A program made the translations under genes and the position numbers. The notes beneath the pieces are model-generated. The model did no database searches and was not told where the DNA came from. It saw only the letters and a program-made list of their open reading frames with translations. From Shewanella canadensis (GTDB lineage: Bacteria > Pseudomonadota > Gammaproteobacteria > Enterobacterales > Shewanellaceae), in the NCBI RefSeq assembly GCF_003966225.1, contig NZ_RXNU01000012.1, positions 62,001 to 126,000 on the forward strand: 64,000 bases of DNA. Direction: 5' to 3'. Shown here in pieces: positions 26,905 to 36,415 of the stretch. The number at the start of each line of letters is the position of its first letter. Within the stretch, counting starts at the first letter, position 1.

Positions 26905-27816
26905 ATGTCTAGACGTTTACCGCCATTAAATGCAGTGAAAGCATTCGAAGCAGCTGCGAGGCATCTAAGCTTTACCCGGGCAGCCGAAGAGCTCTTCGTA
27001 ACTCAGGCTGCAGTGAGTCATCAAATAAAGGCTTTAGAAGAGTATTTAGGCCTGAAATTATTCCGTCGAAAGAACCGCTCTCTGCTATTAACTGAAGAGG
27101 GGCAGGGGTACTTTTTAGATATCAAAGACATCTTTGTTCAGTTGGCCGATGCAACAGACCGACTTCTTGCCAGAAGTGCCATAGGTTCACTGACAGTAAG
27201 CACTTCACCCAGTTTTGCAATTCAATGGTTAGTGCCTCGGTTGGCCAAATTCAGTGAGAATAACCCCGATATTGATGTTCGAATTAAGGCCGTCGATAAT
27301 GAAGATAGCTCTTTGACTGATGATGTCGATGTTGCCATCTATTACGGACAGGGGAGTTGGGCCGGATTAAGAGCCGATAAGTTAAAAAATGAGGTGTTAA
27401 TTCCCGTTTGTTCGCCCATGTTACTCAATGGTCCCAAGCCACTGGAGAAACCCAGTGACCTTAAAAATCATACGCTTTTACATGATATGAGTCGCCATGA
27501 TTGGCTGGCATGGTTTAGGCAATGTGGGATTAATGATATTAATGTGAATCAGGGGCCCATATTTAGTCATTCTTCATTAGTTCTGCAAGCGGCGGCTCAT
27601 GGACAAGGTGTTGCGCTGGGTTATAGCGTACTTGCCAGGCCCGATATTAAAGCGGGCAGACTGGTTTGCCCCTTCCCTGAAGTATTGGTGAGTAAGAACG
27701 CTTACTACTTGGTTTGTCAACAAAATCATTCAGATATAGGCAAAGTTGCGGCGTTTAGAGAGTGGATGCTAGACATGTTTGAAGAGGAGTCTCGCAGTGA
27801 GCTACTTCCTGGTTAA
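26905..27816 (+). CDS. gcvA: LysR-type regulator GcvA
   Basis: A 303-residue LysR-family regulator. The N-terminal winged helix-turn-helix (about 1-65, RHLSFTRAAEELFVTQAAVS) and opening RRLPPLNAVKAFEAAARH are typical of the GcvA group; the rest is the periplasmic-binding-like effector domain. In E. coli GcvA controls the glycine cleavage operon and the sRNA GcvB. The gcvA - ygdD - rlmM order found here matches E. coli with one hydrolase gene inserted. Confidence 0.93.
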   Translation: MSRRLPPLNAVKAFEAAARHLSFTRAAEELFVTQAAVSHQIKALEEYLGLKLFRRKNRSLLLTEEGQGYFLDIKDIFVQLADATDRLLARSAIGSLTVSTSPSFAIQWLVPRLAKFSENNPDIDVRIKAVDNEDSSLTDDVDVAIYYGQGSWAGLRADKLKNEVLIPVCSPMLLNGPKPLEKPSDLKNHTLLHDMSRHDWLAWFRQCGINDINVNQGPIFSHSSLVLQAAAHGQGVALGYSVLARPDIKAGRLVCPFPEVLVSKNAYYLVCQQNHSDIGKVAAFREWMLDMFEEESRSELLPG

Positions 27817-28471
27817 AGCGTGTCTGGAAGCGCAAGAATTGCTCCAGAGTGAGTGTGTAATCGAGGGTGACGTGAATGGGACTATCGTCATATTTACTCA
27901 TGGAGCCGGGGCAAATATGCAATCTGACTTTATGGTTGAGATGACAAAGGGGTTATCGAATGCAGGCTTTGGGGTGGTACGTTTTAATTTTCCCTATATG
28001 CGTGCCAATGCCATCGATGGTAAACGTCGACCACCCGATCGTGCACCTAAACTGATTAAAGACTTCAATCTGCATATCGAGGCGATTAAAGCTGAGTACT
28101 CCCCCAAGCGAATTATTCTGATGGGAAAATCGATGGGCGGACGCATGGCAGCCATTGTTGCCGGGGATACCGATGTCGATGGTGTTATCTGTCTCGGGTA
28201 CCCCTTTATTCCATTGAAGGGAGGGGAGCCAAGGCTGGATCCCATAGAGAACAGCCAGGCACCTATTTGTGTCATTCAAGGTGAGAGAGATAAATTTGGC
28301 GGCAGAGGGTTAGTCGATACCTGGCCTGTGATGAATAAGGTGAGCCTGCATTGGTTAACGGATGGCGATCATAGTTTTGCACCAAGGAAGTCGTCAGGTA
28401 CGACGCAAGAAGCTAATCTAGCCACTGCGATCACACATTGTACTGATTTTATTCGGGGGTTAGATGCGTAA
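27797..28471 (+). CDS. Alpha/beta hydrolase of the KANL3/Tex30 type
   Basis: A 224-residue hydrolase. The oxyanion segment TTHGAGA-like FTHGAGANMQ is near residue 35, the nucleophile elbow GKSMGG near 112, and the closing histidine in DGDHSF near 195, giving a complete Ser-Asp-His triad. The GTG at 27797 is chosen because AGGAG lies 8 nt upstream; it overlaps the gcvA end by 20 bp. Substrate unknown. The gene overlaps the next one by 8 bp, so gcvA, this gene and the DUF423 gene are probably translated from one mRNA. Confidence 0.87.
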   Translation: MSYFLVKACLEAQELLQSECVIEGDVNGTIVIFTHGAGANMQSDFMVEMTKGLSNAGFGVVRFNFPYMRANAIDGKRRPPDRAPKLIKDFNLHIEAIKAEYSPKRIILMGKSMGGRMAAIVAGDTDVDGVICLGYPFIPLKGGEPRLDPIENSQAPICVIQGERDKFGGRGLVDTWPVMNKVSLHWLTDGDHSFAPRKSSGTTQEANLATAITHCTDFIRGLDA

Positions 28472-28853
28472 AGGTTTTCTATTGCTAGCGGCGCTGAGTG
28501 GTTTTATGGCGGTTGCTTTAGGTGCATTCGGTGCACATGGGTTAAAAAACGTCACGACCCCGGAGATGATTGCCATCTTTAACTTAGGTGTTGAGTATCA
28601 GTTTTATCATACCTTTGCTCTGATAGCCGTGGCCTTCTCCGGTCATTGGCTAAGCTCCAGATTGATCGATTGGGCCGGTTATCTGTTTATTGCCGGGATA
28701 GGACTATTTTCGGGGTCTCTTTATCTCTATGCCTTGTTAGGGGTTAAATGGACCGGCCCCATCACCCCTCTGGGAGGAGGCTGTTTCCTACTCGGTTGGT
28801 TATTGATCGCCTTGGCTGTGTGGCGAAACCGGGTAGTAGAGTTAAACGATTAA
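28464..28853 (+). CDS. ygdD: DUF423 (YgdD-like) small membrane protein
   Basis: A 129-residue inner-membrane protein with four hydrophobic segments. The N-terminal pattern GFMAVALGAFGAHGLKN is diagnostic of DUF423. Biochemical role unknown. It lies between gcvA and rlmM as in E. coli. Confidence 0.9.
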   Translation: MRKGFLLLAALSGFMAVALGAFGAHGLKNVTTPEMIAIFNLGVEYQFYHTFALIAVAFSGHWLSSRLIDWAGYLFIAGIGLFSGSLYLYALLGVKWTGPITPLGGGCFLLGWLLIALAVWRNRVVELND

Positions 28854-28971
28854 ACTTATCTGTGGTTTAAACCATAGAAACAGACTTGTTTAGAAAACTG
28901 CATATACAGTGTAGAATGGCGGCCATTATATCGATTGTCGCCATTTTTATTGGCTGGTTCCAGGAATTTCA

Positions 28972-30054
28972 ATGATTAACCTATTTTTGTTTTGCCGTGC
29001 AGGCTATGAGAAAGAGTGTGCCGCTGAGATACAGCATCACGCGGCTGAACTTGATATCGGTGGTTTTGTAAAAACCAATAAAAACGATGCTTATGTGATT
29101 TTTCAGTGCTTTCAGGCTGGTGATGCGACTGTCTTAGCGCAAAAGATCAAATTGGATTCTCTGATCTTCGCCAGACAGATGTTTGCAGCCAAAGCATTGC
29201 TGAAAAACCTGCCGGAAGATGACCGGATCACGCCAATCATGGAAGCGTTATCCGACGTTAGAAATGCCGGCGAGCTACGAGTCGAGACACCGGATACCAA
29301 TGCAGCAAAAGAGCGAACGACTTTTTGTCGTAAATTTACTGTCCCATTAAGACAGAAGTTGAAGAACTCTGGAAACTTACTTAAAAAAGAGAGTCGCAGT
29401 CGCCCAATTATTCATGTCTGTTTTGTGGCTTCGGGAACGGCTTATGTTGGTTTTTCTTTTAGCAATAATAGCTCTCCCTATCCAATGGGGATCCCAAGAC
29501 TGAAAATGGCCAGCGATGCGCCTAGCCGTTCAACACTTAAACTTGATGAAGCATTTATCCACTTTATTCCAGAAGAGGAAAAAGAGCTGAGATTAAGCAG
29601 CGGCATGCATTCGGTCGATCTTGGTGCCTGCCCAGGTGGTTGGACATATCAGCTTGTTCGTCGTGGTATGTTTGTCGCCGCAGTCGATAATGGAGCGATG
29701 GATGAAGGCCTAATGGAGACGGGGCAGGTTAAGCATTACCAGGCCGATGGTTTTCGTTTCGAGCCGCCACGTAAGAATATCTATTGGTTGGTCTGCGACA
29801 TGATCGAGAAGCCTGCTCGGGTTGCCGAGCTGATTGAAGCGTGGGCGATCAATGGTTGGTTTAAAGAGGCGATGTTTAACCTTAAATTACCGATGAAGAG
29901 TCGCTATCAAGACGTGACGACTTTATTGGAGACCATGGCGACTGTGCTTAAAGAGAACGAGATAAAGAATTTCTCGATAAAATGTAAGCACCTCTATCAT
30001 GATCGTGATGAGGTGACGGTTTACCTGAGTTTAAATCCGACTCAGGTTAGCTAA
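28972..30054 (+). CDS. rlmM: 23S rRNA C2498 2'-O-methyltransferase RlmM
   Basis: A 360-residue SAM-dependent ribose methyltransferase. An N-terminal THUMP-like region (about 1-170) precedes a Rossmann-fold domain with VDLGACPGGWTYQL near 215 (SAM motif I). The K-D-K-E catalytic set typical of RrmJ relatives can be traced through KLDEAF, CDMIEKP, NLKLPMK and the C-terminus. It methylates C2498 before 50S assembly. A strong terminator follows. Confidence 0.95.
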   Translation: MINLFLFCRAGYEKECAAEIQHHAAELDIGGFVKTNKNDAYVIFQCFQAGDATVLAQKIKLDSLIFARQMFAAKALLKNLPEDDRITPIMEALSDVRNAGELRVETPDTNAAKERTTFCRKFTVPLRQKLKNSGNLLKKESRSRPIIHVCFVASGTAYVGFSFSNNSSPYPMGIPRLKMASDAPSRSTLKLDEAFIHFIPEEEKELRLSSGMHSVDLGACPGGWTYQLVRRGMFVAAVDNGAMDEGLMETGQVKHYQADGFRFEPPRKNIYWLVCDMIEKPARVAELIEAWAINGWFKEAMFNLKLPMKSRYQDVTTLLETMATVLKENEIKNFSIKCKHLYHDRDEVTVYLSLNPTQVS

Positions 30055-30075
30055 TTAAGTTTTTATAGATTCAAT

Positions 30076-30109
30076 AAAAAAGGCCCTATGTGAAAACATA
30101 GGGCCTTTT
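30076..30109 (+). terminator. Terminator after rlmM
   Basis: AAAAGGCCCTATG and CATAGGGCCTTTT form a 13-bp stem with a 6-nt loop and T4 end; the flanking A run makes it bidirectional. Confidence 0.85.
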
Positions 30110-30115
30110 ACGTCT

Positions 30116-30268
30116 GGAACGTTTATGCCTATTTCCCAAGGATGGATAGAAATAGGCTTTGCGTATGGAACGCTTATGCCTATTTCCCAAGGGTCTAAGA
30201 TGTTCCCGACATCTTCAAGACATTCCCTCCTTCCTTGGAGGTCATGGGCAGAAATAGGCTTTGCGTAT
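30116..30268. repeat. Two tandem hairpin repeats
   Basis: Two direct copies (30116-30166 and 30167-30268) each begin GGAACG[TC]TTATGCC and end AGAAATAGGCTTTGCGTAT. Within each, GCCTATTTC and GAAATAGGC are complementary, giving two consecutive hairpins. The second copy carries about 50 extra bases in its loop. Confidence 0.75.
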
Positions 30269-30301
30269 AGGCTGTTAGAACCTAGAACCTAGAATCTGCT
30301 T

Positions 30302-31309
30302 TTATAATCGTTCAATCACAGCTTGTGTGAAATCGGTCGTACCATGGGTACCACCCAAGTCGCGTGTAGTACGGTCGCCTTCGGCAATCACGGCGGTAAC
30401 AGCAGCGCGGATCTTCTCAGCTTTATCTGCCATGCCCAGATACTCAAGCATCTGGATCGAGGCTAGAATCACCGATGTTGGGTTTGCTAGGTTTTTGCCG
30501 GCAATATCTGGAGCACTACCGTGAACCGCTTCAAAAATTGCCGCATCTTTACCTATGTTGGCACCAGGAGCCATACCTAAGCCACCGACTAAACCAGCAC
30601 AGAGATCGGAAAGAATGTCACCGAAAAGGTTTGTCGTTACCATAACGTCAAAATTTTCAGGATTCATAACCAGTTTCATACACGTCGCATCGACGATCAT
30701 CTCTTCGGTGATGATGTCAGGGTAACGTTGGCTGACTTCACGGGCGACTTTCAGGAAGAGTCCTGATGTCGACTTCATGATGTTAGCTTTATGAACGATA
30801 GTGACTTTCTTACGATTCTCTTTACGAGCGAGTTCATAAGCGAAAGTCGTGATCTGTTCGGCACCCTGGCGAGTAATAATACTTGTCGCTTCAGCCGTTG
30901 CGCCATCTTCCGAGACAGTCTGGCCCAGGCCTGAATACATACCTTCGGTGTTTTCACGGACAGTAATGATATCGATATTATCGTATCGTGCCTGAGTTCC
31001 TTTGAAAGAGAGAACCGGGCGAACATTTGCGTATAGGCTGAACTTCTTACGCAATGATACGTTGATAGAGGTAAAGCCCTCACCAACTGGCGTAGTCAAT
31101 GGACCTTTCAGAGTGATACGGTTCTTCTCGATCATATCGAGGGTACGCTGGGGTACTAGCTCACCTTGCTTTTCAAGCGCGGCTAAACCTGCATCGGCAA
31201 ATTCATATTCAAAATCGCAACCAGCTTTATCAAGAATTTTTATGGCTGCATCGATAATGCTTGGTCCAATCCCATCACCTGGGATCACGGTTATAGTTCT
31301 TTTTGACAT
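30302..31309 (-). CDS. NAD-dependent isocitrate dehydrogenase
   Basis: A 335-residue member of the isocitrate/isopropylmalate dehydrogenase family. It opens TITVIPGDGIGPSI and contains the substrate loop SINVSLRKKFSLYANVRP. The cofactor loop reads HGSAPDIAGKNLANP: Asp-Ile in place of the Lys-Tyr of E. coli NADP enzyme, which predicts NAD specificity. Start at 31309 is preferred over 31324 because AGGACTCTCC precedes it. It would convert isocitrate to 2-oxoglutarate and make NADH. Homoisocitrate or isopropylmalate activity is less likely. Confidence 0.87.
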   Translation of the reverse strand: MSKRTITVIPGDGIGPSIIDAAIKILDKAGCDFEYEFADAGLAALEKQGELVPQRTLDMIEKNRITLKGPLTTPVGEGFTSINVSLRKKFSLYANVRPVLSFKGTQARYDNIDIITVRENTEGMYSGLGQTVSEDGATAEATSIITRQGAEQITTFAYELARKENRKKVTIVHKANIMKSTSGLFLKVAREVSQRYPDIITEEMIVDATCMKLVMNPENFDVMVTTNLFGDILSDLCAGLVGGLGMAPGANIGKDAAIFEAVHGSAPDIAGKNLANPTSVILASIQMLEYLGMADKAEKIRAAVTAVIAEGDRTTRDLGGTHGTTDFTQAVIERL

Positions 31310-31576
31310 GGAGAGTCCTTCCACGGTTTGTCGTTACTGCTATGTCTGGCCATGTCTAAAGACACGGTAGTATGACTTGGAATTTGTTTTTATTGTTCAC
31401 AGCTTTATTTTAAACACTTTTAAACAATTTTTACAGAAAATAGTGAGCAATCTCACATTTTTTTATATAGTGGAACTTGCAATAAACAAGGCTTATGACG
31501 ATGATTGATCGTTAAAGGTTAAAAAAGTCGACTTTAGTCTAATAAGGCTCGGGGCGGCGTTAACAAAATAAGAAAA

Positions 31577-34414
31577 ATGAGGAAGACCTTGAAGTCACTA
31601 CCCATAGCATCTTTTATTCTTGCATCGGCGAGCCTACTCACCGCTGGAGCCTACGCTTCATCCCCCTCCAGCTCTCATTCAATTGTGCCTGATGACATTA
31701 TGCATTTTGAATCATTGAAGAAACCTGTGGTTTCAGATTCGGGCACTATGTTGGCCGTCGAGGTGGCACCCGATCGGGGTGATAGTCATGGACTGGTTAA
31801 AAGCCTGACATCGTCCAAAAAGTTTACTGTAGATGGCGGCTCTAAGCCTAAAGTGAGCCGAGACGGTCGTTTTGTTGCTTTTGTTGTTAAAAATTCGTTA
31901 CTCGATTCTGAGATGGCATCAGCCAAAGAGAAGAAAAAGCTCAAATCCGGCATGGTGTTACTCGACACTACATCCGGAAAAGAGACTCGTTTTGAAAGAG
32001 TTAAGACTTTTGAGTTTAATGAAACCGGAACACACTTGGCCGTTTGGTTTGAAGCCGAAGAGAATGAGGGTGATAGTAAAAAAACCGATAAAAATGCCGA
32101 CAGTAAGAAAAAAGAGCAGAAAAGTAAGCAGGAAAAGGTTGATAAGTTCGACAAGGGAACCGAGTTTCAGCTTATTTCGCTCAAGAATGGCTATAAGCAA
32201 GGTGTTAAAAATGTTACCCGCTTCTATTTTGATAAAGTAGGCAAGCATCTGGTGCTGGCAAGCAATGATGTGAAATCGAAAAAGCATCAACTGGTATCAA
32301 TTAAACTTAATAGTAACGAAAAAGAGATTGTACGTCAGTATAATGACCAACAGGTTGGTGAGGTATCGCTGAGTGAAGACGGCCGATACATCGCCTTCAC
32401 CCATGGCGTGGCAGCAAATGCACCCTATGGGCGTGAATATAAGTTGTCTCTGCTTGAGATAGCAACGGGAGTCGTTAAACCTGCACCCGTTAATGATGAG
32501 TGGAAGCTTAATCGTTATACCACATTGAGATTCTCACAAGACAGTAACCGACTCTTTTTTGGACGGGTTCCCCATGTGAGCCAACAGCTTGAGATCAAAA
32601 AGATTGAGAATCAAGCCGACCTCTTTAACGAAAAGATAGTCACTGGTCAGCGTGAACTGCGTATCTGGCACGGTGATGACGCACGTATTAAGCCCAATGA
32701 GGTAAAACAGTACAAGAAGGAGCAGGAACGGACCTATTTGGCCGTTTTACATCTGCAGGGAAATAACCTTGTGCAGTTAGCCGATGAAGCGGTGCCGGAC
32801 ATTGAGCTGCAGGAGCAGTCACGATTTGTTATCGCCAGTTCAGATATTCCCTATCGTAAGATGATCACCTGGGCCGGTTTTTATCGGGACTATTATTTGG
32901 TCGATCTTAATACGGGTCGCAAAATTCCATTTTTGACTCAGCAGCCCACAAATGAAGCGCCAAACCTCTCTCCTAAGGAGCGATTTGTCTCTTACTACCA
33001 ACAAGGGCAGGTATATCTTTATCAGATCTCCCAAGATCGCAGACATAATCTAACCAAAGATTTGAAGGTCTCTTTTGCCGATGAGGACCATGATTATCCC
33101 TCTAATGCCCCGGGATATGGCTTCGGCCCCTGGCTTGAGAACGATGCCGGTCTATTGGTTTATGATAAATATGATATCTGGCAGATGAATACCGAATCTC
33201 TGGAGGCGTTCAAGCTAACGGCGGGTAAAGGACGTAAGCAGGGGATCCAATATCGAGTCACCGGACTCGTCGAGGATGAGAATACCCCCGATGTCTTTGC
33301 TATCGATCAGCAGGTGCTGCTTCATGGTTATAACGAGAAGACCAAAGGTGACGGTTATTATCAGGCAAAAATTGGTGTCTCCGGTGTGACAACCTTGATG
33401 GAGGGGGATTATAAGATAAAACCTCTCGCACGCAGCAAAGATTCCAACACCCTAGTGTTCTCGAAAGAGCGCTATGATCTGTTTCCGGATCTCTATACCG
33501 CTGAGTACTCAGCGCCACAGGCTGCGACCCGTCAAACCGACTTGGATGCTCAGAAGCGTAAATTTAATTGGAGTCAGTCTGAGCTGGTTCACTGGACCAA
33601 TGGCGATGGACAGCCGTTAGATGGTGTGTTGATTAAGCCTACAAACTATGAAGAGGGCAAGCGCTATCCGGTACTGGTCTATTTCTACCGTTTTATGAGT
33701 GACCGCTTGCATGCCTTTCCTCAGATGAAACTCAACCATAGACCTAACTTTGCCTGGTACGCCGATAACGGTTATGCCATCTTCCTGCCGGATATTCGTT
33801 TCGAGGTGGGTTATCCTGGTGCAACTTCTGTTCAGGCATTGACGTCTGGTGTGCAGAAGTTGATCGAAATGGGTATCGCAGATCCCGATGCTGTCGGGAT
33901 CCAGGGACACTCCTGGGGCGGTTATCAAACAGCCTTTGCCGTCACTCAGACTCATATCTTTAAGGCTGCGGTAACCGGGGCTCCGGTCTCTAACATGACC
34001 AGCGCCTATAGCGGGATCCGTCATGGTAGTGGTTTGGCTCGTCAGTTCCAGTATGAAACCGGACAAAGCCGAATTGGTGAGAGTCTGTTTCGAGCGCCGC
34101 AGAAGTATATTGAAAATTCGCCTGTTTTCTATGCTGAGCGTATCAAGACGCCTATGATGATCATGTTTGGCGATAAAGACGATGCGGTGCCTTGGGAGCA
34201 GGGAATAGAGCTTTATCTCGCCATGCGCCGTGCGGGTAAAGATGTGGTCTTTTTGCAATATCAAGATGAACCACATCACTTGAAGAAGTATCCGAATAAG
34301 CTCGATTACAGCATTCGTATGATGGAGTATTTCGACCACTATCTGAAAGGCAAACCTGCACCTGCCTGGTTAACTCAGGGTGAGGCGTACACCGAATATA
34401 AGAAGGCCGACTAA
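31577..34414 (+). CDS. Secreted S9-family prolyl oligopeptidase-like peptidase
   Basis: A 945-residue exported serine peptidase. A signal peptide covers about residues 1-27. A long beta-propeller-like region follows, interrupted near 165-200 by a highly charged Lys/Asp/Glu/Ser insertion. The C-terminal alpha/beta hydrolase domain has the nucleophile in QGHSWGGYQ near 778, the acid in DKDDAVPWEQG near 862, and the histidine in DEPHHLKKY near 900. It probably cuts peptides in the periplasm or outside the cell for amino-acid supply. It stands alone with its own terminator. Confidence 0.9.
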   Translation: MRKTLKSLPIASFILASASLLTAGAYASSPSSSHSIVPDDIMHFESLKKPVVSDSGTMLAVEVAPDRGDSHGLVKSLTSSKKFTVDGGSKPKVSRDGRFVAFVVKNSLLDSEMASAKEKKKLKSGMVLLDTTSGKETRFERVKTFEFNETGTHLAVWFEAEENEGDSKKTDKNADSKKKEQKSKQEKVDKFDKGTEFQLISLKNGYKQGVKNVTRFYFDKVGKHLVLASNDVKSKKHQLVSIKLNSNEKEIVRQYNDQQVGEVSLSEDGRYIAFTHGVAANAPYGREYKLSLLEIATGVVKPAPVNDEWKLNRYTTLRFSQDSNRLFFGRVPHVSQQLEIKKIENQADLFNEKIVTGQRELRIWHGDDARIKPNEVKQYKKEQERTYLAVLHLQGNNLVQLADEAVPDIELQEQSRFVIASSDIPYRKMITWAGFYRDYYLVDLNTGRKIPFLTQQPTNEAPNLSPKERFVSYYQQGQVYLYQISQDRRHNLTKDLKVSFADEDHDYPSNAPGYGFGPWLENDAGLLVYDKYDIWQMNTESLEAFKLTAGKGRKQGIQYRVTGLVEDENTPDVFAIDQQVLLHGYNEKTKGDGYYQAKIGVSGVTTLMEGDYKIKPLARSKDSNTLVFSKERYDLFPDLYTAEYSAPQAATRQTDLDAQKRKFNWSQSELVHWTNGDGQPLDGVLIKPTNYEEGKRYPVLVYFYRFMSDRLHAFPQMKLNHRPNFAWYADNGYAIFLPDIRFEVGYPGATSVQALTSGVQKLIEMGIADPDAVGIQGHSWGGYQTAFAVTQTHIFKAAVTGAPVSNMTSAYSGIRHGSGLARQFQYETGQSRIGESLFRAPQKYIENSPVFYAERIKTPMMIMFGDKDDAVPWEQGIELYLAMRRAGKDVVFLQYQDEPHHLKKYPNKLDYSIRMMEYFDHYLKGKPAPAWLTQGEAYTEYKKAD

Positions 34415-34447
34415 TTAGGCTGAGATTTTTTGCCAAGATAATAAAAT

Positions 34448-34477
34448 AAAAACCGAGTTTATTACTCGGTTTTTTTA
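34448..34477 (+). terminator. Terminator after the S9 peptidase gene
   Basis: ACCGAGT-TTATT-ACTCGGT is followed by T7 (A5 before it). Confidence 0.88.
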
Positions 34478-34545
34478 TGGACAAGGATTGTTTTATGGTA
34501 AATATTGGGACCTTTGGGATCACTTTTAAACGGAAGAGGTAAAAC

Positions 34546-35205
34546 ATGGATGGACTCTGGTTGCATCTTGGGACCGTTTTTATGGGGTTCTTTGCCATAA
34601 TGAACCCCATTGCCAATGTACCGATATTTCTGGGGTTAACCTCTGAGGAGGATGAACAGACGACGAAAGCGATCGCCTTCAGAGCACTCCTGCTGGCATT
34701 TATTATCATCACTGTTTTTGCTCTGCTGGGGCAGTTTATCTTCACCCTGTTTGGTATATCCCTGTCTGCCTTTCGTATCACAGGGGGATTTCTGGTTTTT
34801 TTAATTGGCTTTCATATGCTACAGGGCAATAATTCCAGTGTGCATCATCCTGATAGTGCTCAGGTTGAGGAGAGTAAAGCTAAGAGCGGCGATACGCAGA
34901 GGGAGGCAGCATTGAGTATTGCGGTTTCCCCGCTGGCGCTGCCCATACTCGCCGGTCCCGGCACCATAGCGACGGCGATGAGTTTCTCTGCTGTAGGGGG
35001 CGTAGCCGAGATGCTGATCACCATAGGCACCTTCGGCGCCCTATGCATAGTGACGTATCTGTTCTTTATTTTTGGCGGTAAGCTGGTCAATTACCTGGGG
35101 AGTGCGGCGCTTGGCGCCATTACCCGGATGATGGGACTGATCTTGGCCGTCATAGGAACCCAGATGGCCATAGAGGGCATAAAGGGCGCATTTGCTATCG
35201 GGTAA
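34546..35205 (+). CDS. MarC/YhgN family membrane protein
   Basis: A 219-residue protein with six hydrophobic segments and the MarC signatures FFAIMNPIANVPIFLGL near 18 and SPLALPILAGPGTIATAM near 130. The family is widespread, once linked to drug resistance in error; its function is unknown. The last ~55 bp are echoed immediately downstream at about 35236-35292. Confidence 0.9.
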   Translation: MDGLWLHLGTVFMGFFAIMNPIANVPIFLGLTSEEDEQTTKAIAFRALLLAFIIITVFALLGQFIFTLFGISLSAFRITGGFLVFLIGFHMLQGNNSSVHHPDSAQVEESKAKSGDTQREAALSIAVSPLALPILAGPGTIATAMSFSAVGGVAEMLITIGTFGALCIVTYLFFIFGGKLVNYLGSAALGAITRMMGLILAVIGTQMAIEGIKGAFAIG

Positions 35206-35235
35206 TACCTACGATGAAGCGTAACCTTTAACTGT

Positions 35236-35292
35236 CATCGGAACCCTGATGATGATAAAGAGGATCAAAGGCGCGTTTGCTATCGGGCAACG
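35236..35292 (+). pseudogene. Partial diverged duplicate of the marC 3' end
   Basis: TGTCATCGGAACCCTGATG ... AAAGGCGCGTTTGCTATCGGG repeats the sequence at 35151-35200 (GTCATAGGAACCCAGATGGC ... AAAGGGCGCATTTGCTATCGGG in shorter pieces) at roughly 80 percent identity. It has no start codon or stop of its own. Confidence 0.75.
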
Positions 35293-35332
35293 CCGGCTCA
35301 TCGCCTATCAAACTTAAGTCATGGAGAAGCAT

Positions 35333-35812
35333 ATGGAGAGATTTATGGAGAAGGATCTGAAAGGGGCCGGAGTTAAAATTCCCCCGCCGGTTATTTTTAT
35401 CCTGTTTATGTTATTGGCTCATGCAAATGAACTGTTATTTCCCATCGGGATAACCTTTGCGCCAGTGATAACCTATATTGGACTGGGCTTGGTTATGGCG
35501 GGCCTTATTTTACTGCTCTCCTTGCTGCTCCAGTTTAAGCGTGTAAAGACCGCTATAGAGCCTTGGCAGCCAACTTCATCGATTATTAAGACCGGGCTTT
35601 ATAAATATTCAAGAAACCCCATCTATCTGGCCTTGTGTACCATCCCCGTTGGTCTCGGTCTCTATTTCAGTCATGTTTGGTTGATCACCAGCGTGATCCC
35701 ATCGTGTATCGGTATCTATTATGTGGCCATCAGGCCGGAAGAGACCTATTTAACCCGTAAATTCGGTGATGAGTATATTCGTTACCAGCAACAGGTTCGC
35801 AGGTGGTTTTAA
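35333..35812 (+). CDS. Isoprenylcysteine carboxyl methyltransferase-like membrane protein
   Basis: About 159 residues with four or five membrane helices and the C-terminal ICMT/PEMT signature: YKYSRNPIYLAL near 105 and RPEETYLTRKFGDEYIRYQQQVRRW at the end. The family methylates lipids or small molecules with SAM at the membrane; bacterial substrates are mostly unknown. Starts are ambiguous because ATGGAGA occurs three times in a row (35321, 35333, 35345); 35333 has GGAGAAG at a good distance. It lies 3 bp upstream of the acetyltransferase gene. Confidence 0.85.
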   Translation: MERFMEKDLKGAGVKIPPPVIFILFMLLAHANELLFPIGITFAPVITYIGLGLVMAGLILLLSLLLQFKRVKTAIEPWQPTSSIIKTGLYKYSRNPIYLALCTIPVGLGLYFSHVWLITSVIPSCIGIYYVAIRPEETYLTRKFGDEYIRYQQQVRRWF

Positions 35813-35815
35813 TCT

Positions 35816-36415
35816 ATGTTTACGATTCCAAGAATTAAGACAAAGCGAACCATGCTGACTATTTTGCAGTATTATGAATATCAACTATTAATCGATTATT
35901 ACCAGAAAAACAGCGCCCATTTAGCCCCATGGGAACCAGAAAGGGAGCCTGATTATTTCAATCCCACGAAGGTAAAGCGGAGGCTACTTGAGAGTAATGA
36001 GCTGTTTGCGGTTGGCGGAGCGGTGCACTTCGTTGCATTTGCATTAGATGAGCAAGCCTGTTCCGGTAGCGACGAGAACCGCAGTGAGATCATTGGTGTC
36101 TGTAATTTTACTAATGTTATCAAAGGATCTTTTCAAGCCTGCAACTTAGGCTACTCCATCGCCGGGGATCATCAAGGCAAAGGCTTAATGAAAGAGATCT
36201 TAACGGCTGGGGTTGACTACATCTTCACCGAGCTTAACCTGCATCGCATTATGGCTAACTATATTCCGATTAACACACGAAGCGGCCAGTTACTCTCATC
36301 ACTGGGGTTTGAAGAGGAGGGAGTGGCGAAATCCTATCTGAAGATTGCCGGGCAGTGGCAGGATCATCGACTGACATCAAAGATAAACCCCGAGTACTGT
36401 GACAAAGGGCTCTGA
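35816..36415 (+). CDS. GNAT acetyltransferase, RimJ/RimL type
   Basis: A 199-residue GNAT protein. The acetyl-CoA loop is in GYSIAGDHQGKGLMKEIL near residues 115-132, followed by LNLHRIMANYIPINTRSGQLLSSLGFEEEG, the pattern of ribosomal-protein N-acetyltransferases. It transfers acetyl groups to an N-terminus or small amine in the cytoplasm; the substrate is not predictable. It follows the methyltransferase-like gene at 3 bp, so the two are co-transcribed. Confidence 0.88.
   Translation: MFTIPRIKTKRTMLTILQYYEYQLLIDYYQKNSAHLAPWEPEREPDYFNPTKVKRRLLESNELFAVGGAVHFVAFALDEQACSGSDENRSEIIGVCNFTNVIKGSFQACNLGYSIAGDHQGKGLMKEILTAGVDYIFTELNLHRIMANYIPINTRSGQLLSSLGFEEEGVAKSYLKIAGQWQDHRLTSKINPEYCDKGL

Noticed and set aside
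31471..31500. GGAACTT as a sigma-E promoter of the S9 peptidase gene
   Set aside because: No TCTGA or TCAAA lies 15-17 nt downstream.
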